Below, in pieces: positions 22,101 to 34,340 of a stretch of 64,000 nucleotides of DNA (positions are counted from its first letter, which is position 1; each line of letters opens with the position of its first letter). Location: NCBI GenBank assembly GCA_951230915.1, contig OX579635.1, positions 23,250,001 to 23,314,000 of the forward strand, read 5' to 3'. The DNA is from Antitrichia curtipendula. Lineage: Eukaryota > Streptophyta > Bryopsida > Hypnales > Leucodontaceae. The notes beneath the pieces were generated by a model. That model was not told the DNA's origin. It ran no database searches and was given only the letters and a program-made list of their open reading frames with translations. The position numbers and the translations under genes are program-made.

Positions 22101-25100
22101 AGATGGTAGAATTGAATGAAATTTATTCAGTTCATCCAAATGAATATTTTGAATTTAGATTCACTTAGGAAATTCTCTAGAACCAATTTATATCTAAGAA
22201 CTAAGTCAATTTTATGGGAGATTAAGACGGATGGAGTTTGAATCTATGAATCAATGAAGTTTTTTATCCTTGATCATGAATAGGTTAAATTTCATACTTT
22301 AAGAAAAAAACTAACCAAAAAATTAACACTAAAATTTGGAGTGAATTTGAATTATTTTACTACTCGAATTTGATGGATGAAGTTTGAAAGGCAAATTTGT
22401 AGGTAAAACTTCATCCATAGATATTTTGGGCTAGAAAGGTCTAAATTTAGCGTATTTTATCATTTTGGAAAGGAAAAAGTGTGTTCTACAAATAAGTTAG
22501 GTTAAATTTTAATTTGGATTAGGTCTCATTTTCAAAGTCCAATGCTTAGTTGAGTTAGCCAAAGTCTATGAATTTCTAACTTTTAGGTGTTTTTATTAAT
22601 TTAGATTTGTTTTAGGTATTAAAATGTTACAAATAGAGCATCCATTGCTTAGAAGGCGTGAATTGGACTAGAAATAGACACCCCTAAGGTAATCTAATCA
22701 ACAAAGCCACTAAAACCGTGTGTACATTTTGACTCAAGTGGTGAAACCCTCACACTAAGCACAACTATTGTCCAAGGTATGTGAACATTTCCATTAAGGT
22801 AAATGTATCCATTATGCCCCTCTTCCCAATTGTGTCCCAATCCACATTTGTCTGATATTACTAGTTATTTGCAATATTTTCTATTGAACAACATTGGTTA
22901 GTATTCTTCTTCTTAGTTGATTACAGATTTATCATAAGTGATTTTCATAAGAATTTTATTTGTTTAAGTCTAAAAATTTTAAGTATGATTATAGTGATTC
23001 ATGCAGAAAATTTGTACTTTATCTATGAAGTCATTTTTGAAGGGTACATTCCCAATTTCATATCTGGTCCTATGGAAAAAGTCTCTCTCTATTTCTTTTA
23101 AATATTCTAATGCTAAGGAAAGGACCAAATTAATTTTTAAACACCATTAAATTGTAAGCCTAAGCAAAAACTCCACAAAAAATGATAAAAACACACATAA
23201 AATTTAAATGAAAATCAATTAATCTATAATATGGTTTTGGTCAATGTAAATAAAGTAAATCATATAGAACCATTTTACAATGAAATTTTTTAGTATACTA
23301 GGAAAAAATGTTGCCTAAATTTGGACCTAATTCATTCAATTTAATTTTTATATTTTATATTTTTTTATAGGAATTCCATTGAACTATATTAATAATGCCT
23401 TCAAAATTCCTTCTTAGTACAAGCAAACTAGAATTTAAGTGGGTGCATGGAACAAAATATGTTATCTAATTCAATAATTGTGTTTTTTTAAAAGATATAT
23501 GTTCTATTATGAATTTCAAATTTCAAACTTAGAAGGCAAACTTGTATCTATATTTTGTCAAAAAATGGTCACAAAAATATGAGGATTTCATAGTAATGTA
23601 TTCTATTTCAAAGTGATTCATAACTTGGATTTGTATATTCATGTTGAAATCTTATTCAAAAATAAAATAGCGAATGAAAAATATCAAAATCTAACCAAAA
23701 GCTCACAGCCATAATCAAGTTTGGATTGAAAAGAATTTTAAGGAATAAAGAAATAATGTTGCTTAAATTATAATTGTTAAGTTTTCTTATCAAATCTATA
23801 CTTCTTTTTTTTTAAATTATTCAATAATTTTAGCATATATATTTTTAATTTTTAATTTTAAACTTGAAAAAATCATATAATCCATCTAATATATGCATTC
23901 TTTTCGAGAGCTTTGTAAAAATAACCAAAAAACAACAACAATTTAAATCATCTACATGTATGTGTCCTTGCAAAAAAACTACTTAAATATGTACTTATTA
24001 TAATGTTGTTGTTCTAGTAAATAGAGTAAGGATTATGATTTCAATTTTAGTAAGGTTTTATTTTGAGTTTTTAATCTATTTTTAAATATTTTATTATAAT
24101 ATTTACAAAACTTGATTGATAGTGACAATAAAAAACAATTTTTACTAGAGTATACTACATCGTTGAGTTTTAAGAAAAAAATTCTAATTTGATAATGCCA
24201 TATGATATCTTGAATGCTAATTTGAATGTGTAAAATCAAACCATTGCACATTATAGGTGCATTCCATTGCATATTGTTCACATTATTGCAAATTATATAA
24301 GTTATTGAGTATCTTAGATTTTTCTTGAAAAATCTGATTTTCAAATATCTCAAAGGCCACAATAATAATGTTTTAAAGTCACCTTAAAATCTTAATAATG
24401 GAAAAATTATATAAATACTAATATCCCCCCCCCTTATAATTTGATTTATTTTTGTTTTTCTTTTGTTCCTAAAATCTCTCTTTATTATCAATTTAAAAAA
24501 AATAAAAATTGCCATTTTTTGTAATTTATTTATAAATGAATCTATTCCATTTATATGTTTCAATCTTGTACAAAAGTGCTAAATAGTTTTGTATCTTATA
24601 AAAAAATAGATAGATATAGTATAATTTAAGGAAATTTGTATAAAGTTAAATAACTTAAATTTTGAAAAGTATAAAGTTCAATAACTTTAAAAAAATTTGA
24701 AAAATAATTGTTTGATAATTTTAGAATTCTAAGTATTGTAATTATTTCACTTGTTAAATGTAATAAATATACTTTTACTTAATAAATAGGTTTTAAATTT
24801 AAAATGCAAGTTATTATTTTAAAATTTTAAAATATTTAAAAGCCTCAAAAATCAAGAATTTATATATATAATTTTTGACATAATATACAAAATAGAAAAT
24901 AATGAATAGAATTTTTGAATACAATGAGTGCAATTTTTATGTGAATACTAGTATTCATTAAAATTTGACCTTTACTAAAATAATCTGGAATTTTTTATAT
25001 ATCCAAATTATTTTATAATATTTAATTTAAATAAAAAGATATTTAATTTAAATAAAAAGATATTTTATTTTATTTTATTTAAATTAAAATTTGATATTTG

Positions 25101-25462
25101 CTCAATTTTAAATATAAAAAATTCAAACCAAAAATAAAATAAATTCTTAATTTTATCATTAGTACCTTCAATCATATGTAATTTTTAATAAAATATTGAA
25201 TAATAGATACAATGGACTAAAAGATTCATATCATAAAGGTACTAGTTGAAAAAGCATATTCTTCAAGAAATGTTTGTTTCAAAAGTTTCAAATCATTATA
25301 CTACCAGGATGCAATGTAAAGTCTTTGTCTAGCTACATGTGCATCATATAAAAGTTTATTTGTTTTCCTATAATATTAAATGTAATACAAAAGGTATCTA
25401 GTCATTGCAATTTGTATCATTCTTGAAATTATATGGAGATAGTTTATGTGTCTTTATTACTT
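19111..25462. other. 6.3 kb AT-rich desert
   Basis: No ORF with a recognisable domain. Small features only: a triple GACGAGTTG / GATGAGTTG tract at about 19215-19275, a C-run at 24425-24433, and a direct repeat of ATATTTAATTTAAATAAAAAG at about 25018-25060. A short stretch at 19.75-20.0 kb is less AT-rich and has an 79-codon minus ORF without similarity known to me. Confidence 0.5.
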
Positions 25463-25837
25463 TTAATGAACAAGATTGGCACTTGGAGCAACATCATTGT
25501 CAATAGAATTTGAAACACCATCAACAAAAACCACTCCACGTAATATTGTACCTGTACCTTCAACTTTTAAACTTAAAAAATAGCCAGCATCAAATGTTCC
25601 TTCTAATATACCAATCACTTGTTGTCCAATTAAGGAATTGTCAACAATAGGATAGAATAGTGTTTCATCATTTTCTGTCCTTTGTTTCTTAGAATCTGTA
25701 AAATCAAGAGTTTCATTAAAATTATGCTCTCCATCCTCAACACCTTCAACTCTTAACATTGTTGTTAATGAAATGGTCTTGCGAGGTCTTCCTCTTTTTC
25801 TCTTTACGGGTGGCATATCTCCACTTGTTACATCCAT
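25463..25837 (-). CDS. Intronless AT-hook protein, short member of a plant family
   Basis: 124 codons, open from ATG to TAA. Residues 11-21 carry a classic AT-hook core, PPVKRKRGRPRK, which binds the minor groove of AT-rich DNA. The C-terminal half reads GQQVIGILEGTFDAGYFLSL followed by KVEGTGTILRGVVFVDG and NDVAP. To my knowledge this matches the small plant family of AT-hook proteins with a GVIEGTFDAGY...LRGVVF...NDVAP block. The family usually continues past NDVAP with more sequence; here it stops 7 codons later, so it is short or truncated. It lies alone, with kilobases of AT-rich DNA on both sides, and no intron is seen inside the conserved block. It may be a real small nuclear gene, a first exon, or a retrocopy (no poly-A tail seen). 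Codons are AT-leaning like the surroundings. Confidence 0.6.
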   Translation of the reverse strand: MDVTSGDMPPVKRKRGRPRKTISLTTMLRVEGVEDGEHNFNETLDFTDSKKQRTENDETLFYPIVDNSLIGQQVIGILEGTFDAGYFLSLKVEGTGTILRGVVFVDGVSNSIDNDVAPSANLVH

Positions 25838-28316
25838 TTTTATTAAAATAAAGCTTAATATTTTTCTTTTTAAGAAAAATCTGACAATAAATCACTATAT
25901 TTTGTTAAAATTTAATCATTGTTCAAAAAAATATTCATTAGTGATGTTAAAGATGTTTTTCCACCTTCAAAAAAATAAATACAAAAATATAAAAATTACG
26001 TGTTCTACTTTTGTAATAAATATTAATTTGAGTAATATGTGATTTGTAAAATTATCAAAATCTAAAATGTAAATTACATTGAACTTTATATATGACAAAA
26101 TATAAGTTTGCAATACACATTCAATTTGATTTATTACCTATATGGTTATTTTTTGAATAGTCATATAATTAAATATTAAATATTATGTCTCTATATTGAA
26201 TTTAAATATCAATAAAATATCAAAATTAAAATTAAAATTTTATAATTAAAAATAGAAAAACTTTAAATTTCTAACAAATGAACATAATTTAAGGTTTAAT
26301 CCTATTTTTTTTATTAAAAATAAAAGGAAAGCATTCAAATAAGTATGGTTTGAATATTGAGTTGTCTTACAAATTCAAATTAAAAGCTAATTCACACCCA
26401 AGTTTAATGAGACTTTTTTTTTAATAGTTGGAATATGTTTCAATGATATCAAAATATAATATCTTCTAATGAACTATTAAAGGCTATTGAATATTTATCT
26501 TATGTATTTTTGTAGGTTATATAAATTTTATGAAATAATATATTTTTTATATCTATTAAAACTAAAAATTGGTTATATTTCACCAAGAGCACAAAAGTGT
26601 GTACTTTGTAAATATACTTTATATAATAGTGACTTATAATAGTGACTTATAGTTTTGCACTCATAGTGATGTAATCAATTCCATATACTAATGAAATATA
26701 TTTATATTTTTGTTACATTGAGATTGTATTCTACACCTGTTATTAGCATAGATATTATATAGATGCCTTTATTTATTATACTAGGTTAAGAAAATTATTA
26801 AGCTCCAAATTTCCTATAAAATTTAACTGCAGTTTGAATTAATTTAATTTTCATGATTTACACTCATTTATGATACAAATTTTAATTCACACTAAATCAG
26901 AATATTTAGATTTTTCTTATAAATTCTTTCAAATGGCACCAAAATTTTAACCAAAATCAAGACTTTATTATGCGTAAGTATTCATTGATTTGAACAAAAG
27001 ATTGTAAATTTTATCTTAAATAAGGATTAGAAAATAAATTTATAAATTTTAAATCTATAAAATATTTAATTTATAAATTTTAAAATTCTAACAAGAAAGA
27101 GTAAATTTTGTTTTCAATAACATATGCATTTGTCAAATGTATATTATTGTATGAAAAGTGTCCAATTTTTTATTAATTATTAATATTATTAATTATAAAA
27201 ATTAACCATGACAATACAGGTAATTATGATTTGCAATTTTTTATAATAATTATAGAGTTTTGCAGACAAATAAAATTGTTTATTCAATAATTTCAATAGT
27301 TGAAGTTAGGTGGAATGTAATTTTATTTATTTTAGGGGTACATTTTATACCAATAGACCTCTCAAAAGCATTGTTATAATTATACAAAAGATCATTATTG
27401 CTCTAAAATATTAGAAATGTGGTGGGAAATAAAATTTATAATTGATTTAATTTTTTAATTGATGATTGTTTTTTTTATTAATTTACTTTAATTATTAAAA
27501 TTTATTTAAATATATTTGTAAAAAATATTTATTTTATAATTTACACTTTTATTGGAAGTCTATGAACTGAAATTAATAGTAAGTGATTCTTTGCAATTGT
27601 AAAAATAAAATCGTATTGTAAATGTATTAAGGTGTGCCATGTAAATTTTGATATTGATTATTATTGGAATTAGACCTCGCACAATTGAAGATTGTTGTAG
27701 AAGTGATGTGATGGGAGAGACTAGGGCTCTAATATTTAACATTATACAATAAATTGGATGAATGAAACTATAATTAATTTACACATTCAATGTTATTACA
27801 ATTTTCAGCAAATTATTAGCTTTTTGTTTCAAAAATCGCTTAAATCTTTAATGATTTAATTTATTTGACTATTTCATTGTATTGCCAAATATGATAGAAT
27901 CTCATTAAAATGAATTAGAACCAAAATGTAGTAATTGTTTTAACTCAAAATTAATGTAAACATTAGAATCAAAGAATTAGAGGGGATCAAATAATCTTCA
28001 TTACCAAATATCAAACAAAATTTCACCACCTCACCAATATTTGGTACTTGGACTTCATTAATGTTGAAGGAAATAGTTGTCTCAAGTATCCATGGCTTCA
28101 ACTATCATCTATAAATTGGGTCTACACTCTACACTATGCTTGAAAGTCTTAAATATAAGTAGATTAATTGCAATTGATACAAGAATGACTTCAAACCCTT
28201 TAACCTCTAATGGTTCCCCTATCCATTTGTTAAATATGTCTTGGTCAAATTTGATTGTAATTTCAAAATATTCATTTTGGATACTTGATTTGAACTAAGA
28301 AGATGAAGTCTAACAA
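25838..28316. other. AT-rich desert
   Basis: Very AT-rich with long A and T runs. No gene, RNA or element could be recognised. A slightly balanced patch at 28.07-28.30 kb gives a 73-codon ORF without similarity known to me. Confidence 0.5.
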
Positions 28317-28580
28317 GATTTGTTTCCACGGTTGTTAGCATGTGAGCCTATGAGCCTAGGCTTCTATGTTATAGGTGCCTATATTATAGACACCTTCCAT
28401 TGTTATAGGATATTTATATTATAGGTGTTTATGTTGTAGGTACCTATGTTATAAGCACCTTCTTTAGTTATAGAAGACTTATATTATAAGTATATATGTT
28501 ATAACACCTTCAATAGTTGTAAAGTACCTAAGCTCAAGGCTCCTAGGCTTACACGCTAGCGTTGTTGGATTTGTTTCTAC
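28317..28580. mobile_element. Small MITE with internal repeated TTATAGGTGCCTAT words
   Basis: The ends GTTAGCATGTGAGCCTATGA and (reverse of right end) GCTAGCGTGTAAGCCTAGGA form imperfect terminal inverted repeats of about 25 bp. The interior consists of variants of TTATAGGTGCCTATATTATA on both strands. Flanks show a possible target duplication, GATTTGTTTCCAC on the left and GATTTGTTTCTAC on the right. No coding capacity; family unknown. Confidence 0.55.
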
Positions 28581-31500
28581 TCCATGCTAGAATTCTTTTT
28601 TAAATCCAAAATTTTAAAGAATTATTGCGATAGCAATAGATATATTGTATATCATATATTTTAATTTAGTTTAATTTAAATGATTTTAAATTTTAGGTTA
28701 CAAAATAAAATTTTGTGTTTTAAACTTTATTTTTATAAAATAATTCAAGATTATTTTAATATATATTTAAAAATATTATTGTAACTACATATTGTACTTA
28801 AATTTTTTTGAATAATTTCAATTTTTGAACCCCAAAAAATAAAAATCCTAATCATTTGAAAATTACATTTTTAAAATATAAAAATTTCAAGATTTTATTA
28901 AAAGTTACAAAATAACATAATTAACATTAAAGTGGCAATTTTGAATGTGAAGTCATTGACAAGGTATTTTAGATGTAGAGATAAAATAATTATTTGAGAA
29001 TTTTCACCACTATTTTTCACCACTACTTGCAACTTGTGAAGTGGATTCAAATTAACTGAACTATTATTTTATTTATCAATTTATTTTTATTTTTTTCTAT
29101 TTAGATTATAACAATATTACCTACTTCTGAAACTATTAATCTTCTTATTACATTGATAGACAAACAATGTTTTATATAGTAAGAATATAAGATTGAAACT
29201 TGAATATAATTTAAAAGGTTGAATTGAGCTCAAAATTAGTATTTGGCGTATAACAATGGAAGTTATTAGTAATTTAGGAGTTAAGATCAATTCCATGGCC
29301 ATATACTTAGCCAAATATAATTTTCAAGCTCAATTTGAATTTTTTATTTACAAATGAGTTAAATGTATTTTTACTTATTACATGTATGTTGTCTATTGAC
29401 TTAGATTATTTCAGCTAGTTTATAAGATTGTTCAGCTAGTTTAGCAAAATTGAAGAAAAATCAATTACCAAAACATACATTTTATTCAAAATTCCATAAC
29501 ATTTAATAGTAATTTTGACTATTGCCTCCTACTGAATGGAATGATGTGGAATATTCTACATCAAATTAATAACTAGTGATGCAATGTCAGACTTGAAAGT
29601 TTTATAAATGAAGTTGATGTTTCCAGATTTTGAGAATGGTTTGGGTTTGAAGATGGTCCAACATGTGTAAAATTTGTAGATCAGTATTTGAAAAGCAAAG
29701 AAAAATGTATTTGAAGGTTTTTAGTTCTCTCACTAATTTGAAACTCCAAATTTATAAATTTTTTATAGTAATTTGAAAAAAATTAAAAAAATTCATACAA
29801 CGTGAGTTCCAAATTGAAACATTTTTACACATTGAGTGTATGTATGGCCATGATAATTCCAATACTTTTACGTGAATTCAAGTTATTTATTTTCAATGCT
29901 TTTTTCAACCATTGATAAATTTCTCAGCAATTATCCAATAAGATTGACAAAATGCTATCATCCTTATAAATTAATAATTTCTCACTTGATTGATAAACTA
30001 ACCTTCGTATGACTATGACAATAGTAGGTTACTTAAATATGTAGTGAAGCTCCAAATAAAGTGTTTCATAGCATCATACAATTAGCCAACACTCATATCA
30101 TAATAGTGTAGAAATTAACATAAACAAATGAAAATGCTAAAGCTACTTAATTACTACAATATTCATTTTGTAAAAAACCTCTACAAGGGTGTTGGTTAAT
30201 GTTCCAAAGTAACTTATTTTTTGGCATATCTAGTCATAGCATCTTCTACTAGGCCAATATGAAAATGTGTGGAAGAAATTTCACAATCTTTGACCATGTA
30301 GATTGCAAGATATTTGCATTTAAAGTGAAGGGAAACAAGTTTTGTACACCTCAATTCAACTACATTTGTGGCTTCAAATTTTAATGCATAATTGTGTATG
30401 ATAAATAATGGAGTTGAGACTTTAGGATTAAAAATTTCAAAAATACACAATTAGTTTTCACTCATTGGGTAGTTACAAGAAACACTTGTCCTATTCTTTG
30501 TCCCCTTGCCCTTGGACAAGTACTTTTTGGCTCATAACTTTTGCATACTTTGTCCGGTTGGTGTGAAATTTGGAATAAAGGTAGGTACAAAAGTTTCAAA
30601 CATTCTGTAATTTTTTGAATTTAAAAAAATTAGTTTAATATTTTTAAGTTGCCCCTGATTGGATGTCTACCTTGGGCATTTTTTTTTCCAGTCCTCTTTC
30701 TGATTCAAAAATGCAAATTGGAAGCCACAAATTGGACATGAGGAAGTTTTAGGGTCCTTATAAGGATTGATGAGGAGATTTTGTGAAAAAAAGAATACTA
30801 GAGTTGCTCACAAAGGCTCAATATGACCATCCTTTGCATAGAAGTCCTAGAGAGAGAGAAAAAATTCCTAAGGAAATTTTTGGTGCAATGAGAGGCTTTC
30901 GTTTTCAATAAAAATGGCTTTTCTTTTTTGAATTTTTTTGAATTTTTTTCCCATTTTTTAAAAATGAAAAAGGACACAGACCCTTTTTCTACTATTTTTT
31001 AATAACAATGCCTTTGATAGTACCCCACAATAGTCCACAGTAGTACTGAGTACTTATAAGTGCTTTGTAGTGGGACCTCATTCTTGTAGTATTTATCATT
31101 GTTCATCCACAACTTTGGCAACGGATGAAATTCGTGTGATTTGACGTTTAACGACCTCATACACCACCCCGCTTTAATGCGCTTACTGTTGTATCCGCCA
31201 CTTGACAAAATTGCAGCCCGACTGAAATTCAAAATCGGCGGTGGAGATTGCCACTGTAGCGCGTCGAAGCAATACTTGTAGTATTGATAGTACTGCTAAT
31301 CCTATGCCCCCAAAACGCATTTTTGGCTAAGAATCGTGAAGTGTTTCTTGCAACTATCCCATTGCAAAATTGTTAAGTAGAAGTACATTGAACATAGAAG
31401 AAAAATCTAAATTGTTAATTGCTCTAAGATGGATTTGAAATACACTAATTTCAACAATGAGATTGTTCTAGCAAGCAATCTTAACCTTGAATGTGAAAGT

Positions 31501-34340
31501 TTTTTTTTCTGAAAAATTGTAAAAATTGAGGTGACAAATGTGTCCAATAAGTAATGTTTTCAAGAAGATGTTTCAATTGCCCAAAAAAGAAGATTATCTA
31601 TAACTTGCACATAACAAACTCAAATGGAATAATCTAGAGCTTTCCACGTACATAAAAAGATAATCTATTTAAAACAAATTCTATATTCCTTTTCTTTAAG
31701 TTCTCTTGAAAGTTTTTTTCCGGCCTGCTGAACAAAATAAAAGTTTTTTTATGCCATAACTTTTATTCCCCAACACCTATTGAAATAAAAATTATATTAT
31801 CGGAAAGCTAATGTGCTTTGATATATTCCCCAAAAAATTCAAAAAACCACCAAAAATGTTTGAGACCATGGGAGCCTTTTAAAGTCCATTTTGTCCCCTG
31901 AGGGGACAATGTGACTTTTGGGTTAAGATTATACTTTTATAATTCAAAATAAATTGTCAAAATTTAATTTTTTGGCTTTGTGTAGAAAAATCTTGAAGAA
32001 GTCGCACAATTGCAAGAAAGATTTGGACGTTTATAGGGATTCTTTACATTTCATTTGGTTAGTATTTAGTGTTTTGTAATACAATTAACAAATATGAACT
32101 CACTTTTTTTCCCCAATGCCGGAATGATTAGTTAAGGCCAACCAATTTTTGTGTCATTTAAGAAAAATCTAATAACCTTGAATGATTAATTGAAAATTAG
32201 TACATTGTGCTCACTAACTGAATTCATTGATCCAACTAATTGCAGCATATGCATGGCCTCACAAACTTATGATCAAGCATAGATGTCCGGCAGCATGTCA
32301 CTAACTCTACTTTGTTATCATACAATACAATACTTTTAAATCTAGATCCTCTGCAAAACCCAAATGCTTGACATCATGGATGATACTTGAACAAAGGAAA
32401 AGGCAGCCTCTCTTCAGGCTACTGAATGTTATGTCAGTCCAAGGAATAAATAGCATTGAACAAATTTGTTTAAAGAATTCTTAGTCAAATTTTAAACCAT
32501 GAAGAACCTTTGCTATGACCTTTGAGACAAACCAAATTTAAACTTTATTTAATCAATTGATATTTTCAAATATGTGAAAAAAAAACTTTCTTATGAAACT
32601 TGATTTTTTTGCAAGCATTTGGTGGAAAAATCAAATTAATGAGATTTTTTAAAGTATAATCTTAAAAAAGAATATATCAATTATTAGAATTTAGAATGTT
32701 TGCCTAGGAAATAAGGTTTAATGGGAAACAAAACTTTAAATTCAATTCAATTGAAAAAATTCAAATTCAAATTCAAATGTGTGGGACAATGCAATTTTGT
32801 ATTTTAAAGCATAGAGTTTGCAATTGTAATAATTCAGTAAATGACTGAAAATAGAATAAAGATATAGAGGGTCTTGTTTTTAGTTCGAGTCAAATCTTGA
32901 GAAAAATATTTTAGAAAAATTATTTTGCGTTACATTGAGTTTAGAGATGCAAGGACATATCAGAGTTAATAAATAGCCAAATGAATACAAAATATATAAT
33001 CAATTAACAAATACGTATTTTTTATTTTATTGTTGCAGTAAAATTTCCAATATATCTATTGGTATTTTTTGAAGAATGTTATAAAAAACAATAATTTAGT
33101 TTCATCTTTGAACTAATTATCAATTTCAACAACTCTACCAATAGTTTGTAAATTTTATGAGTACTTTTATCATTAGTTCTCTAAATTGAGTCTAAAAATA
33201 CAAAAGCTAAACTTAAAATTAAAGTTTCTATCTTCTAAGACTTATGTACATGACTAAATTCAATACACATGGAAGATTGCTCTAAGTTGATTCCCCCCTA
33301 AGCACTTTGATGTCCCAAAAGTGGACAATGAATAGAATTGAAGACTCATAGCTGACGGAAGAACACATAATTTCATTCATCCTTCTAAAAAAATTTTGAC
33401 ATGGATTCTGAGTGCACCAATGACAATAATGAGTATGTTAGGAAAAGGAATTTGGAGAGAAAAAATGTATTTCATGAACCATGTATGGTTTTGCCGGAAA
33501 TTTAAGTGTGCCTGAGCTCAAGTGTATGTTGAAATCAATTTCAGGAAGTTGAAACTTTGTATTGGAGCTTTAGCCATTGGGCAACAATTTTTGCCTTTAG
33601 CTTCCTTGGAAAAAATTTGACGTGGTGATTATAAAATCAGTAGTGAAAGGAAGTAACTATTTTCAAGGAGTCTATGAAAAACAATGAGAGGCAACCGTAG
33701 AATGGCAAGTATTACAAAACGCATTAAACTATTGTAAGTTGGACTACTCTAATAGTCTCGACATATACTTGTCGTCCATGGTGTAGGAATATGTGCTACT
33801 CAAAGTCTAGAAAAATGTAAGCAATATATGGCGCAAGCAGACAAGACATCGCCATAATGTTAGGCATTTTGTTATTGTTCTTGTGTCTTTGTCGGTTACA
33901 ACGATTAATGTATATCTGCACCCAAAGCGCTCATATGTTCGTTACTAGGCACTATGTACTTCAAGTGGTCATGTCACTGAAAATGCTAGGTCTTTGATTT
34001 CTTCTTGAAAACATTGTCTTTGCAAGCTTTGCATTCTTAATTACGTTGTACTATGTTCTAAGAGCATTTAATGGATTTTTTTTCTTTTTGTTGTATTGTA
34101 TACCTACAATTTTTTCCATAATTTTCCGAGCTACTTCACGTTCGTAGTAACGTAATTTGTTCAAACCTGTCTACGATGGACAATTATGATTATAAGGTTG
34201 TAGGAAGTTTTTTTGATAATAAATCAAGACAACCTGAACAAAGTAATGCAACAACAATAATATGATATCATTCTAACCAATATTGTATTATGAGAGCTAG
34301 TTAATCAATAGTAAGAGCTATAGATTTCTTGAACTTCCAT
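28581..34340. other. AT-rich desert with one GC-normal island
   Basis: Mostly AT-rich without supported genes. At about 30990-31300 the composition jumps to near-balanced, with CpG-containing words (CCCCGCTTTAATGCGCTTAC, GTAGCGCGTCGAAGC) flanked by AGTAC/GTACT and CTTGTAGTATT words on both sides. It gives a 77-codon minus ORF with no similarity known to me. The 30.48-30.99 and 31.69-31.99 kb stretches share wording (CATAACTTTT, CCCCAA...) typical of decayed transposon ends. Confidence 0.4.
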
